A stretch of 64,000 nt of DNA. It comes from Paenibacillus nasutitermitis (GTDB taxonomy: Bacteria > Bacillota > Bacilli > Paenibacillales > Paenibacillaceae). Each line of letters begins with the position of its first letter. Position 1 is the first letter of the stretch. The translations under genes were made by a program, and so were the position numbers. The notes under the pieces were generated by a model that was not told the origin of the DNA, did not search any database, and worked only from the letters and a program-made list of their open reading frames with translations. Of this stretch, positions 26,022 through 34,065 are shown in pieces. Where the stretch lies: NCBI RefSeq assembly GCF_014641075.1, contig NZ_BMHP01000004.1, positions 186,001 to 250,000 of the forward strand, written 5' to 3'.

Positions 26022-26282
26022 AGACAAGCCTGATACGACATGCTTAAACAACATTAAAAATTCTTAACAGAAAATGTATGGAGTGTTCGCTTTCTTAACG
26101 AATTCAGAAATGTTATAATTAACTGATAAATCAATCTTTTTCTCAGTCTATGAGCTCGCCGCCTCAAATCAACCGGAACGTTCGATACAGATGGAGTGCC
26201 AGCCGCGGGTATTTCATTGAACCGTGTGCGCATTCGTACATGAAGTGTTAGGACCACCAACCGATGATAGGGAGGGGATTTC

Positions 26283-26471
26283 ATGGCTAAACGCAGCCAC
26301 AATGAAGTCAAAGAAAGTTTGCAGGAACTGACCAGAATTTTTCAACCCAAGGACTCACGGAAATTCGTGAAGGATTATATCCGCAAGTATCGGATTATGG
26401 GCGGATATGAGGACGAGCTGACTAAGGTGGTCGATCACGAGATGGGACGGCTCCGGTCCTCAGTTAGCTAA
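26283..26471 (+). CDS. Small hypothetical helical protein
   Basis: This 62-residue, highly charged and probably all-helical protein (KESLQELTRIFQPKD, KFVKDYIRKYRIMGGYEDEL, HEMGRLRSS) has no membrane segment. An AGGGAGGGG ribosome site precedes the ATG and a clear terminator follows 15 bases after the stop, so it is a credible monocistronic gene. The 260-base region before it is AT-rich in part and carries nothing else I can identify. The function is unknown. Confidence 0.6.
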   Translation: MAKRSHNEVKESLQELTRIFQPKDSRKFVKDYIRKYRIMGGYEDELTKVVDHEMGRLRSSVS

Positions 26472-26486
26472 ATAGGTCAATTATCT

Positions 26487-26517
26487 GCCTTGCCCGTAAA
26501 CGGGTCAAGGCTTTTTT
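26487..26517 (+). terminator. Rho-independent terminator
   Basis: GCCTTG-CCCGT pairs with ACGGG-CAAGGC with small internal mismatches, followed by TTTTTTGTTT. It ends the small gene at 26283-26471. Confidence 0.88.
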
Positions 26518-26695
26518 GTTTGCCGATTTTTCTAACCCGTCGAGGGCTCGCATTACCGAATGCTAAAATTTTTGCAAATGTGTAAAAAAGAGATAGAAAA
26601 CGATTCAAGCGGGGTAATAAACAAATGGAGCATTTCCAAAACCCGACAGGTAATGCAAATTTACATGAGACCAAACATTAAATGAATATAAATTC

Positions 26696-26724
26696 TTGTC
26701 GAATCATGTGAAATCTGTTGTAAT
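26696..26724 (+). promoter_or_regulatory. Putative SigA promoter for terB
   Basis: TTGTCG (26696-26701) and TGTAAT (26719-26724) are separated by 17 bases, about 60 bases before the terB start. The rest of the 311-base gap after the small gene holds no convincing ORF. Confidence 0.5.
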
Positions 26725-26782
26725 TTGCGGTACTATTAAGAATGTCGGATATTATTTTTTTGATGAGACGAGGAGGAACAGC

Positions 26783-27229
26783 ATGAGTAATTTTAAAAAT
26801 TGGTTGAACAATTCCAAAAAAAACCTGGGCGATCAGGTGAAAAAATTCAAAAATAAGGATTTTATGGATGCTGTCGTGGCAGGTTGTGCGGTTGTGGCTT
26901 ACGCGGATGGCAAGGTAGACGCGGAAGAGAAAAACAAAATGGCCGGCTATATCAATCTCAGCGAAGAGTTGAAAGTATTTGATATGGGTGATGTGATTAA
27001 CCGCTTTAACTTTTATATCGGCAATTATGAATTCTCCCGCGAGATCGGCAAGCAGGAAGCTTTGAAAGCCATTGCCAAATTCAAGTCCAAGCCTGAGGTT
27101 GGACGGGTTATTGTCGGCGTTTGCTGCGCAATCGGAGCGGCAGACGGCGATTTCGATATGCAGGAGCAAGCGGTTGTGCGCGACATCTGCAATGTGCTGA
27201 GCCTGAATCCTGGTGAATTTAGTCTGTAA
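26783..27229 (+). CDS. terB: Tellurite resistance TerB family protein
   Basis: This 148-residue protein is of the TerB type: N-terminal basic helix (NFKNWLNNSKKNLGDQVKKF), then FMDAVVAGCAVVAYADGKVD with the acidic metal-binding motif, EEKNKMAGYI, and the repeated VCCAIGAADGDFDMQEQAVV. The duplicated A-x-A-D-G-x-x-D motifs are the TerB hallmark. GAGGAGG precedes ATG 26783. TerB interacts with TerC at the membrane in other bacteria. It starts the Ter island and is separated from the TerD genes by a 130-base gap with an ECF-type promoter. Confidence 0.9.
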   Translation: MSNFKNWLNNSKKNLGDQVKKFKNKDFMDAVVAGCAVVAYADGKVDAEEKNKMAGYINLSEELKVFDMGDVINRFNFYIGNYEFSREIGKQEALKAIAKFKSKPEVGRVIVGVCCAIGAADGDFDMQEQAVVRDICNVLSLNPGEFSL

Positions 27230-27263
27230 ATAATTAAGCTGTTAAAATATTCTATCAATCACT

Positions 27264-27290
27264 TGAAACTCTTGAACTGTATCTTGCGTA
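27264..27290 (+). promoter_or_regulatory. ECF-sigma (SigW/SigM-like) promoter before the TerD genes
   Basis: TGAAAC (27264-27269) and CGTA (27287-27290) are separated by 17 bases, about 70 bases before the first TerD gene. This matches the SigW/SigM-type consensus of Bacillus, where the related yceCDEFGH operon is known to be under extracytoplasmic sigma factors. The spacer is one base longer than the usual SigW spacing. Confidence 0.65.
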
Positions 27291-27359
27291 CAAGTCTAGT
27301 ATCCGGTCGAATCTACTTCGGCCAGGTTTCAAATTTGAAAGGGAGGTTGATGGCAAACA

Positions 27360-27950
27360 ATGGCTTCCATAAATCTGGTTAAGGGCCAAAAAATTGACTT
27401 AACCAAAGGTAATGCCGGCTTGACGAAAGTTGTCGTCGGATTGGGCTGGGATCCCGTTAAATCCAAAGGATTTTTCGGAGGCAAAAAGAAGAATGTCGAT
27501 TGCGATGCATCCGCGCTTCTTTTGAACAGCGAAGGCAAGCTCTCCAAAGATACACATGTCATTTGTTTCCATAACCTGAAAAGCCCGTGCGGTTCCGTCG
27601 TCCATACCGGAGACAACATTACGGGTGAAGGCGATGGCGACGATGAGCAAATCATGATCGATTTGTTGAAAATCCCATCCGATGTGCACAAAGTACTTGT
27701 AGTAGTCAACATTTACGACTGTGTGAACCGCAAGCAGGATTTCGGCATGATTGAATCGGCTTATATCCGTGTTCTGGATGGGTCCGGCAATAACGAATTA
27801 ATCAAATTCAACCTGTCCGACAATTATTCCGGATTAACCGCTCTGGTTTGCGGCGAGCTTTACCGCAACGGAACGGAATGGAAGTTCGCTGCAATCGGTG
27901 AAGGCGCGCAAGCCCCTCATATCAATGATCTGGCAGCACGCTACAGGTAA
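27360..27950 (+). CDS. TerD family protein (first paralog)
   Basis: This 196-residue TerD-domain protein has KGQKIDLTKGNAGLTKVVVG, GLGWD, NVDCDASALLL (first Asp pair of the calcium site), HTGDNITGEGDGDDE (acidic cluster), and the C-terminal VCGELYRNGTEWKFAAIGEG. TerD domains bind Ca2+ and are thought to organise a membrane stress complex. The insert KSKGFFGGKKKN and a Cys in place of the usual Leu set it apart from its two neighbours; it may be the B. subtilis YceC-type. The start is the ATG at 27360. Confidence 0.9.
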   Translation: MASINLVKGQKIDLTKGNAGLTKVVVGLGWDPVKSKGFFGGKKKNVDCDASALLLNSEGKLSKDTHVICFHNLKSPCGSVVHTGDNITGEGDGDDEQIMIDLLKIPSDVHKVLVVVNIYDCVNRKQDFGMIESAYIRVLDGSGNNELIKFNLSDNYSGLTALVCGELYRNGTEWKFAAIGEGAQAPHINDLAARYR

Positions 27951-27998
27951 TACGGATTTACCCTATAACTCAAAATGACGAAAGCGGGTGTTTGTTCG

Positions 27999-28574
27999 AT
28001 GGCAATTAACTTATCCAAAGGCCAAAAGATCGATCTTACGAAATCCAATCCAGGTCTCTCCAAAATTACAGTAGGACTGGGCTGGGATACCAACAAATAC
28101 GATGGCGGCAAAGATTTTGACCTTGATGTATCCGTATTTCTGACCAATGCAGAGGGGAAAGTCAGCAGCGATAAGAACTTTATTTTCTTTAACAATAAGC
28201 AGAACGAAAACGGCTCGGTCGTACACACGGGCGATAACCTTACCGGCGAGGGCGAAGGCGACGATGAGCAGGTTAAAGTGGACTTGAGCTCCGTACCGGC
28301 CGATGTTGAAAAAATTGCTTTTACTATCACGATTTATGAAGCATCCGAGCGCAGCCAGAATTTCGGACAAGTCTCCCGTGCCTATGCGCGTATCGTCAAT
28401 GACGCCAATCAAGAGGAACTGGTCCGCTTTGATCTGGGCGAAGACTTCTCTATTGAAACGGGTGTCGTGGTCGGTGAGTTGTACCGCAATGGCGCAGAAT
28501 GGAAGTTTAATGCAATCGGCAGCGGTTATAAAGACGGGCTTGCCGGCCTGACGCGCGACTACGGACTTGCCTAA
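27999..28574 (+). CDS. terD: TerD family protein (second paralog)
   Basis: This 191-residue protein has MAINLSKGQKIDLTKSNPGL, GLGWDTNKYDGGKDFDLDVS, GDNLTGEGEGDDEQVKVDL, RSQNFGQVSRAYARI and VVGELYRNGAEWKFNAIGSG, all TerD hallmarks. I prefer ATG 27999 to the upstream in-frame ATG at 27975, because GCGGGTG lies between them and conserved TerD sequence starts there. It is very similar to the next gene, implying local duplication. It is predicted to bind calcium through its DxDxD-type loops. Confidence 0.92.
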   Translation: MAINLSKGQKIDLTKSNPGLSKITVGLGWDTNKYDGGKDFDLDVSVFLTNAEGKVSSDKNFIFFNNKQNENGSVVHTGDNLTGEGEGDDEQVKVDLSSVPADVEKIAFTITIYEASERSQNFGQVSRAYARIVNDANQEELVRFDLGEDFSIETGVVVGELYRNGAEWKFNAIGSGYKDGLAGLTRDYGLA

Positions 28575-28589
28575 GAAAAGGTGAATTGC

Positions 28590-28620
28590 GGGCCGCCTTC
28601 CCGGGCGGTCTTGTTTATTC
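28590..28620 (+). terminator. Hairpin between TerD paralogs (possible attenuator)
   Basis: GGCCGCC pairs with GGGCGGTC (one G-U) around TTCCC, followed by TTGTTTATT. It lies between co-directional TerD genes, so it may only partly stop transcription or stabilise an mRNA end. Confidence 0.55.
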
Positions 28621-28670
28621 CACTAGTTTGTTAAATACGAATGGAGCTAATAACCAGGAAGGAGAATACC

Positions 28671-29249
28671 ATGTCAATCAATCTTTCAAAAGGACAACGT
28701 ATTGATCTTACGAAAACGAACCCGGGGCTTACCAAGGTTATTGTCGGCCTTGGCTGGGATACGAATAAATACAGCGGTGGTCAGGATTTCGACCTGGATG
28801 CATCGGCATTCCTGTTATATGAGGATGGGAAAGCCAGAGGCGGGGACGATTTCATTTTCTACAACAATATGAGCGGGGGCAATAACTCCGTTATTCATAC
28901 GGGTGACAACCGTACGGGCGAGGGCGATGGAGACGACGAGCAGATTAAAGTGGACTTAAGCCTGGTACCGGCTTCCATCCATCGTATCGGCATCACGGTA
29001 ACCATTCACGATAGTGAGGCTCGTGCCCAGAATTTCGGACAAGTGACCAATGCTTTTGTACGGGTTATGGATGAGTCTTCTAACCGCGAAGTTCTGCGTT
29101 TTGATCTGGGCGAGGATTTCTCAACGGAAACCGCGGTAGTCTTCTGTGAATTTTACCGTCATGGAGCCGAGTGGAAATTTCAGGCGATTGGCAGCGGATT
29201 CGCCGGAGGGCTTGCGGCTCTTTGCAGAAACTATGGGCTTGACGTTTAA
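28671..29249 (+). CDS. terD: TerD family protein (third paralog)
   Basis: This 192-residue TerD protein (MSINLSKGQRIDLTKTNPGL, GLGWDTNKYSGGQDFDLDAS, GDNRTGEGDGDDEQIKVDL, RAQNFGQVTNAFVRVMD) is the closest to classical TerD/TerE. AGGAAGGAG is 6 bases before ATG 28671. Acidic loops for calcium are complete. It is the third of four TerD-domain genes in a row and probably arose with the second by duplication. Confidence 0.92.
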   Translation: MSINLSKGQRIDLTKTNPGLTKVIVGLGWDTNKYSGGQDFDLDASAFLLYEDGKARGGDDFIFYNNMSGGNNSVIHTGDNRTGEGDGDDEQIKVDLSLVPASIHRIGITVTIHDSEARAQNFGQVTNAFVRVMDESSNREVLRFDLGEDFSTETAVVFCEFYRHGAEWKFQAIGSGFAGGLAALCRNYGLDV

Positions 29250-29264
29250 TAATTCCAGTATTTT

Positions 29265-29300
29265 AGGGTGGCGAGTCAAACTGACTGTGCCATCCTTTCT
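29265..29300 (+). terminator. Hairpin between TerD genes (possible attenuator)
   Basis: AGG-TGGC-AGTCA pairs with TGACT-GCCA-CCT with short bulges and an AAC loop, then TTTCTTCTT. Like the hairpin at 28590 it sits between co-directional TerD genes. Confidence 0.55.
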
Positions 29301-29337
29301 TCTTCAATCTATCAACGAGAGGCAAGGAGGACGCTTA

Positions 29338-30627
29338 ATGGGAAGCAATGTAATCAGGGGGCAGAAGGCGGATTTGACTGCTGCGGTGCCAGGCTTGAAT
29401 GACATCACGGTGGGCATTGGCTGGAGTTCGCAAGCCTCGCTTGAGCTCGACACTTCCGCTTTCTTGCTTGGCGCAGGCGGTAAGGTTTCCAGCGATGATG
29501 ATCTTATTTTCTATAACAATCCTTCAACGCCATTTATCGATTATCAGGAAGGACAGGCTGCGCCAGTCCAGAAGCAGTTTAAACTCAATCTGAATCGGGT
29601 ACCAGAGAACATATCGAAAATTGCGTTCACGTTAACGATCTACGAGGGGGAAAAGCGGAGGCAGAATTTTGGACAAACAAGCCAGCTTTTCATTCAATTC
29701 CTGAATAATCAGAACGGCAGCGAGGTATTGCGGTATGATCTGGCCAATGATTTTACGGTTGAAACGGCTATTGTAGTCGGGGAACTCTACCGCCACAACG
29801 GCCAATGGAAATTCAATGCCATTGGGGCGGGCTTCTCCGGCGGCTTGAATGCGCTGTGCGGAAATTTCGGCATTGAAGTCAGTGAAGAGGCTCCACAGCC
29901 GGCACCGGTTCCTGTGCCTCCGCCGGCACCTCCAACCCCGCCAACTCCGCCGGCTCCCGCACCAACGCCAACCCCGGCACCGACTCCCGCACCACCGCCG
30001 ATTCCGGCGCCTGCTCCCACTCCGCTTAATCTGAGCAAGATTGAGCTGAAGAAGAAAGGCGATACCATTAATCTCAAGAAATCGGCAGGCGGTCTGGGCG
30101 AAATTCTGATCAATCTGAACTGGAATCAGAAGAAAAGCGGGGGCGGGTTTTTCAGCCGCAGCAAAGGGATTGATCTGGATCTCGCTTGTTTGTATGAGCT
30201 CAAGAACGGCCAGAAGGGTGTCGTTCAGGCACTTGGCAACTCTTTCGGTTCCCTGGACAGGCCTCCCTTTATCGCCCTGGATGGCGACGATCGCACCGGT
30301 ACGGTATCGACAGGGGAGAACCTGAGAATCAATGGGGCCCGGATTACAGATATCGAGCGTATTGTAGTCTTCACGTTTATATATGAAGGGGTCAAGAACT
30401 GGTCTGACGCCGATGGCGTTGTCTCTATCAAACAGAGCGGCGGTCCGGAGATTGTAGTTCATATGAACGAGCATGACAATAGCAAGGGAATGTGCGCGAT
30501 TGCCATGATTACCAATGTCAATAACGAAACCTTCAGTATCGAACGGCTCGTCCAATTTTTCAACGGGCACAAGGAACTGGATGCGGCTTATTCCTGGGGC
30601 CTGAGATGGGTTGCAGGGAATAAATAA
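29338..30627 (+). CDS. Double TerD-domain protein with proline-rich linker
   Basis: This 429-residue protein contains two TerD-type domains. The first (residues 1-180: VIRGQKADLTAAVPGLNDIT, RRQNFGQTSQLFIQFL, VVGELYRHNGQWKFNAIGAG) lacks part of the usual acidic GEGDGDDE cluster. A linker of about 55 residues is almost all Pro, Ala and Thr (PPTPPTPPAP repeats). The second domain (KIELKKKGDTINLKKSAGGL, KGIDLDLACLYELKNG, ALDGDDRTGTVSTGEN) resembles TerA/TerF-type. GGAGG precedes ATG 29338. The linker should act as a rigid spacer between two metal-binding modules. Confidence 0.88.
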   Translation: MGSNVIRGQKADLTAAVPGLNDITVGIGWSSQASLELDTSAFLLGAGGKVSSDDDLIFYNNPSTPFIDYQEGQAAPVQKQFKLNLNRVPENISKIAFTLTIYEGEKRRQNFGQTSQLFIQFLNNQNGSEVLRYDLANDFTVETAIVVGELYRHNGQWKFNAIGAGFSGGLNALCGNFGIEVSEEAPQPAPVPVPPPAPPTPPTPPAPAPTPTPAPTPAPPPIPAPAPTPLNLSKIELKKKGDTINLKKSAGGLGEILINLNWNQKKSGGGFFSRSKGIDLDLACLYELKNGQKGVVQALGNSFGSLDRPPFIALDGDDRTGTVSTGENLRINGARITDIERIVVFTFIYEGVKNWSDADGVVSIKQSGGPEIVVHMNEHDNSKGMCAIAMITNVNNETFSIERLVQFFNGHKELDAAYSWGLRWVAGNK

Positions 30628-30650
30628 TAACGATTGAGAGGCGGCATCAC

Positions 30651-31394
30651 ATGGATTGGTTTACGAATTTTTTCAATAGTATTGTTGATAATTTTGGGCA
30701 GTTTTTCTCGTGGGATGCCATTTCTACAACGCTTTCTGACCCTGTAAGCTGGGGGATTATTGCCAGCCTTGTGCTGCTGGAGGGACTCCTGTCCGCAGAT
30801 AACGCGTTGGTACTCGCGGTTATGGTCAAGCATTTGCCCAAAGAGCAACAGAAGAGGGCGCTGTTCTACGGCCTCCTGGGCGCCTATATTTTCCGCTTTA
30901 TTGCGATCGGATTGGGGACTTTCCTCGTCTCCTTTACGTTGGTCAAAGTGCTTGGTGCACTCTATCTGTTGTACATTGCCTACACCGGGATTTTCAAGAA
31001 ATCGCATGGCGAAGAGGAAACGGTCAACAAGGGCTACTCCTTCTGGAAAACCGTCCTGTTTGTGGAGCTTATGGATATCGCCTTCAGTATCGACAGCGTC
31101 GTAGCTGCATTCGGTATCAGCACCGAGGTATGGGTATTGTACGTCGGCGGAATTCTTGGCATCCTGATGATGCGTGGCATTGCCCAGGTGTTTCTCAAGC
31201 TTATCGACAAATTTCCCGAGCTGGAAAGAGCCGCTTTCTTCCTGATTGCAATCATTGCCGCGAAAATGCTGGCAGGTGCGTTCGGTTTTCATATGTCGCA
31301 TTACTGGTTCTTTGCTATTATTATTGCGGTATTTGGCGGGACGATCGTTTACAGCTTAAGTCGTCAAAAGAAAGAAGCAGCAAAGAAATCCTGA
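30651..31394 (+). CDS. terC: TerC family integral membrane protein
   Basis: This 247-residue protein has seven or so hydrophobic spans. The TerC signature is ASLVLLEGLLSADNALVLAV, with Glu/Asp in the membrane, and FVELMDIAFSIDSVVAAFGI. The C-terminal part (FFLIAIIAAKMLAGAFGFH) is also typical. TerC proteins are metal exporters or scaffolds; the YceF/MeeF group loads exported enzymes with manganese. It lies 23 bases after the double-TerD gene and is likely the membrane anchor of the TerB-TerD complex. Confidence 0.93.
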   Translation: MDWFTNFFNSIVDNFGQFFSWDAISTTLSDPVSWGIIASLVLLEGLLSADNALVLAVMVKHLPKEQQKRALFYGLLGAYIFRFIAIGLGTFLVSFTLVKVLGALYLLYIAYTGIFKKSHGEEETVNKGYSFWKTVLFVELMDIAFSIDSVVAAFGISTEVWVLYVGGILGILMMRGIAQVFLKLIDKFPELERAAFFLIAIIAAKMLAGAFGFHMSHYWFFAIIIAVFGGTIVYSLSRQKKEAAKKS

Positions 31395-31490
31395 TGACAG
31401 GCAGGCCTTCGGCATGAGCGGGTCGCTCTGCCGATAGGACCGGCTATCGCCGCATCGAATGAGATTAGAGGCAAGAAGGAGGAGATCAGG

Positions 31491-32696
31491 CTGAGATACT
31501 TTAATTATTTGTCCCGGGAAGAAGAGAAATCGCTGTTTTTCAGCCCGCCGATTTCGTTTAGTCACTCCTCCGATAAGGAATTGTTAGCCCATGCGGTAGG
31601 GGCTGCTTTGTATATGCCGGCGACCAGGCCGAATATCGCGGATGATGTTATTTCCGGCAAACATGAAGGATTGGTTAGCGTTGTGCTTGATTTGGAAGAT
31701 GCCATTGGCGATCAGCAGGTGGAGCTGGCGGAAGAATCATTGATGCAGCAGCTTTTTTTGATTGCTTCCTATATGAAGATTGGTACGCTGGCAGAATCGG
31801 ATGTCCCATTGCTTTTTATAAGAATCCGCTCCGCCGTTCAGCTCAAACGTCTTCTGGTCCGAATGGCCGACACCCTCCCATTGATTACAGGCTTCGTACT
31901 CCCCAAATTTACGGAGGAGAACGGGGAGGATTATTTACAGCTGATTGCGGCTTATAACGGAAACCGGGCATCCGGAACGCCAGTCTTGTACGGTCTGCCC
32001 ATACTGGAAAGCGCCTCGATCATTTACCGTGAAAGCCGGTTGGATTCGCTGCTTGCCATTAAAGCCATTCTCGATCATTTTCACGACTACGTACTCAACG
32101 TCCGGATCGGTTCCACAGATTTCTCCAGTTTGTTTGGCTTGCGCCGAAGTTCCGACAGGACGATTTATGAGCTTGCGCCGATCCGGGACTGTATCGCGGA
32201 TATTATTAATCTGTTCGGCAGGGTGGAAGCCGGGTACGTGATCTCCGGCTCCGTGTGGGAGTATTTTCCCAAGAAGGAGCGGACGATGAAGCCGCAGCTG
32301 CGGGTTGCCCCTGTTGAGGAGTCCTTCGGAAGTCCAGGTCTGGAGTTAATGTCCAGATCGGGCAAGGATGCCATGGAAGGACTGATCCGCGAGGTCATGA
32401 TGGACAAGGAGAACGGCATCATCGGCAAAACGATTATCCACCCCGCTCATATCAAGCCGGTGCAGGCGCTGTATGCCGTCACACATGAGGAATATGCCGA
32501 CGCGGCCAGTATTATTGCCCATAATGATGGTCATCATGGCGTGCTCAAAAGCCAGTATGCCAATAAAATGAATGAGATGAAGCCGCATCAGAACTGGGCA
32601 AAACGAATCTTATTGCGATCTCAAGTATACGGGGTGTTACATGAACAACAGCATTTCATCACCTTGCTCCATCGGAACGAACGCGCATACGTATAA
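31491..32696 (+). CDS. HpcH/HpaI aldolase/citrate lyase-like protein of Ter systems (CTG start)
   Basis: This protein of about 401 residues has a citrate-lyase-beta-type TIM barrel: HAVGAALYMPATRPNIADDV, VSVVLDLEDAIGDQQVE with metal-binding acidic residues, LLFIRIRSAVQLKRLL and IIGKTIIHPAHIKPVQALYA. I start it at CTG 31491, 6 bases after AAGGAGGAG, because this restores the conserved-looking beginning (L/M)RYFNYLSREEEK. The first in-frame TTG (31509) has no ribosome site. This family is the first gene of the Ter-linked biosynthetic module predicted to make a nucleoside-like metabolite. It overlaps the next gene by 56 bases. Confidence 0.82.
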   Translation: MRYFNYLSREEEKSLFFSPPISFSHSSDKELLAHAVGAALYMPATRPNIADDVISGKHEGLVSVVLDLEDAIGDQQVELAEESLMQQLFLIASYMKIGTLAESDVPLLFIRIRSAVQLKRLLVRMADTLPLITGFVLPKFTEENGEDYLQLIAAYNGNRASGTPVLYGLPILESASIIYRESRLDSLLAIKAILDHFHDYVLNVRIGSTDFSSLFGLRRSSDRTIYELAPIRDCIADIINLFGRVEAGYVISGSVWEYFPKKERTMKPQLRVAPVEESFGSPGLELMSRSGKDAMEGLIREVMMDKENGIIGKTIIHPAHIKPVQALYAVTHEEYADAASIIAHNDGHHGVLKSQYANKMNEMKPHQNWAKRILLRSQVYGVLHEQQHFITLLHRNERAYV

Positions 32697-34065
32697 GCTC
32701 TTCGAAGACTTGCAGGTGAGCATTACAGAAACGGACAACCCATTCGGGCTTCCTGTGGCGTGTTTGTTCTCCATGGCGGCGCGGGTGAATAAGAAGCGGT
32801 CCTTTCTATTTGTAAGCAAACTGCTAGGCAAGCATATTCCGGTCAATCCTTATACTTCCCTTCTAAGCGGTGCGGCGCTTGCGCTGCTTATCCAGAAGCG
32901 GCTGTTTCCGCAATTCGGGGAAACCTCGGAAGCTCTTCTGGAGCAGGTGCTCAGCGGCCTGCGGACTCCGGATCAGGCGAAGGAAGCTTATTTATTTCTT
33001 GCGGCGCACAAGCCGCGGCTGCCTGAACCGCTCCTGTGCATAGGTTTTGCCGAAACGGCGACTGCTTTGGGGCACAGTGTATTCAACACGTTCGCGGGCG
33101 GTGCCTCCTATATGCATACCACACGAGAACATATTCCTCAGCGGTCTTCCCTGATCAATTTCGACGAAGAGCATTCCCATGCGGTTTCACATCGCTGTTA
33201 CGCTCTGGATCCTGCTTTCTTCTCGGGCGGGGAGACCGTTGTGCTTGTGGATGATGAAATGACAACCGGTAAAACGGCGCTCAACATTATCCGGGACATT
33301 CAGTCCAAATTCCCACGAAAACAATATGTGATTGCTTCGCTGCTGGATTGGCGTAATGCCGATAACGAACAGCAGGTGCGGCAGCTGCGGCAGGAGCTTG
33401 ACATCGACATTCAGTCCGTCCATCTGCTGAAGGGTCTGATGGGGGTTGCTGGTTCGCCGCAGCTTGAAGCCGGGAATGCTCTTGCATTGACTTCTAATAG
33501 AACGGCTGCCGAGCTGGTTGTATTGCATCATGCCGAAGCCGCTGAACAAATCAAGGCTGTATCCGTATCCTCCGGCGGTGAATGTAATTCCGCCCCCTAT
33601 TTGAAGCATACAGGCCGTTTTGGGATGCAATCGGCGGAACTTGAAGCTGCCGATGCCGGAATCCATCTTCTTGCCGACTGGTTAAAGGCATATCGCGGGG
33701 GCTCCCGAGCACTCGTTATGGGCACAGGTGAATTCATGTATATGCCCATGCGGATTGCCGCCGGGATGGGGGAAGGCATCTCTTACCAATCCACCACAAG
33801 AAGTCCCATCTATGCTGCCAATCTCCCGGAATACGCGGTTACCAGCGGTTATCGGTATCCTTCGCCGGAAGACGAGGCAGTGAGCCATTTTATTTATAAC
33901 GTAACACCCGGACAATACGACGAAATCTTTGTCTTGTTCGAGCGGGACATGCCGCCCGCTCGTGTGAAGCCGATGCTGGATATCCTGAAGCAGCTGGCAG
34001 GGAAAAAGGTTTTTGCCGTATTTTTAACGGAAAATGTTCATGGATGGGAGACGTTCGACAGATGA
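32641..34065 (+). CDS. Phosphoribosyltransferase with TRSP domain (Ter-associated)
   Basis: This 474-residue protein has an N-terminal PRTase domain: DNPFGLPVACLFSMAARVNK, FLFVSKLLGKHIPVNP, CIGFAETATALGHSVFNTF, and the PRPP loop TVVLVDDEMTTGKTA. A C-terminal TRSP-type domain (ALVMGTGEFMYMPMRIAAGM, YQSTTRSPIYA, EIFVLFERDMPP) follows. These match the PRTase_2-TRSP proteins of Ter biosynthetic operons, which are predicted to form a C- or N-glycosidic bond with ribose phosphate. It starts within the end of the lyase gene behind CGGGGTG and ends with an ATGA overlap, so translation is coupled on both sides. Confidence 0.87.
   Translation: MNNSISSPCSIGTNAHTYKLFEDLQVSITETDNPFGLPVACLFSMAARVNKKRSFLFVSKLLGKHIPVNPYTSLLSGAALALLIQKRLFPQFGETSEALLEQVLSGLRTPDQAKEAYLFLAAHKPRLPEPLLCIGFAETATALGHSVFNTFAGGASYMHTTREHIPQRSSLINFDEEHSHAVSHRCYALDPAFFSGGETVVLVDDEMTTGKTALNIIRDIQSKFPRKQYVIASLLDWRNADNEQQVRQLRQELDIDIQSVHLLKGLMGVAGSPQLEAGNALALTSNRTAAELVVLHHAEAAEQIKAVSVSSGGECNSAPYLKHTGRFGMQSAELEAADAGIHLLADWLKAYRGGSRALVMGTGEFMYMPMRIAAGMGEGISYQSTTRSPIYAANLPEYAVTSGYRYPSPEDEAVSHFIYNVTPGQYDEIFVLFERDMPPARVKPMLDILKQLAGKKVFAVFLTENVHGWETFDR

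Noticed and set aside
29632..30570. Minus-strand ORF (312 codons) opposite the double-TerD gene
   Set aside because: Its sequence is a low-complexity shadow of the proline-rich linker and TerD domains on the plus strand.
34044..34061. Upstream ATG for the StiP-PELOTA gene
   Set aside because: The ATGA overlap at 34062 matches the style of the whole operon and fits GGGAG spacing better.
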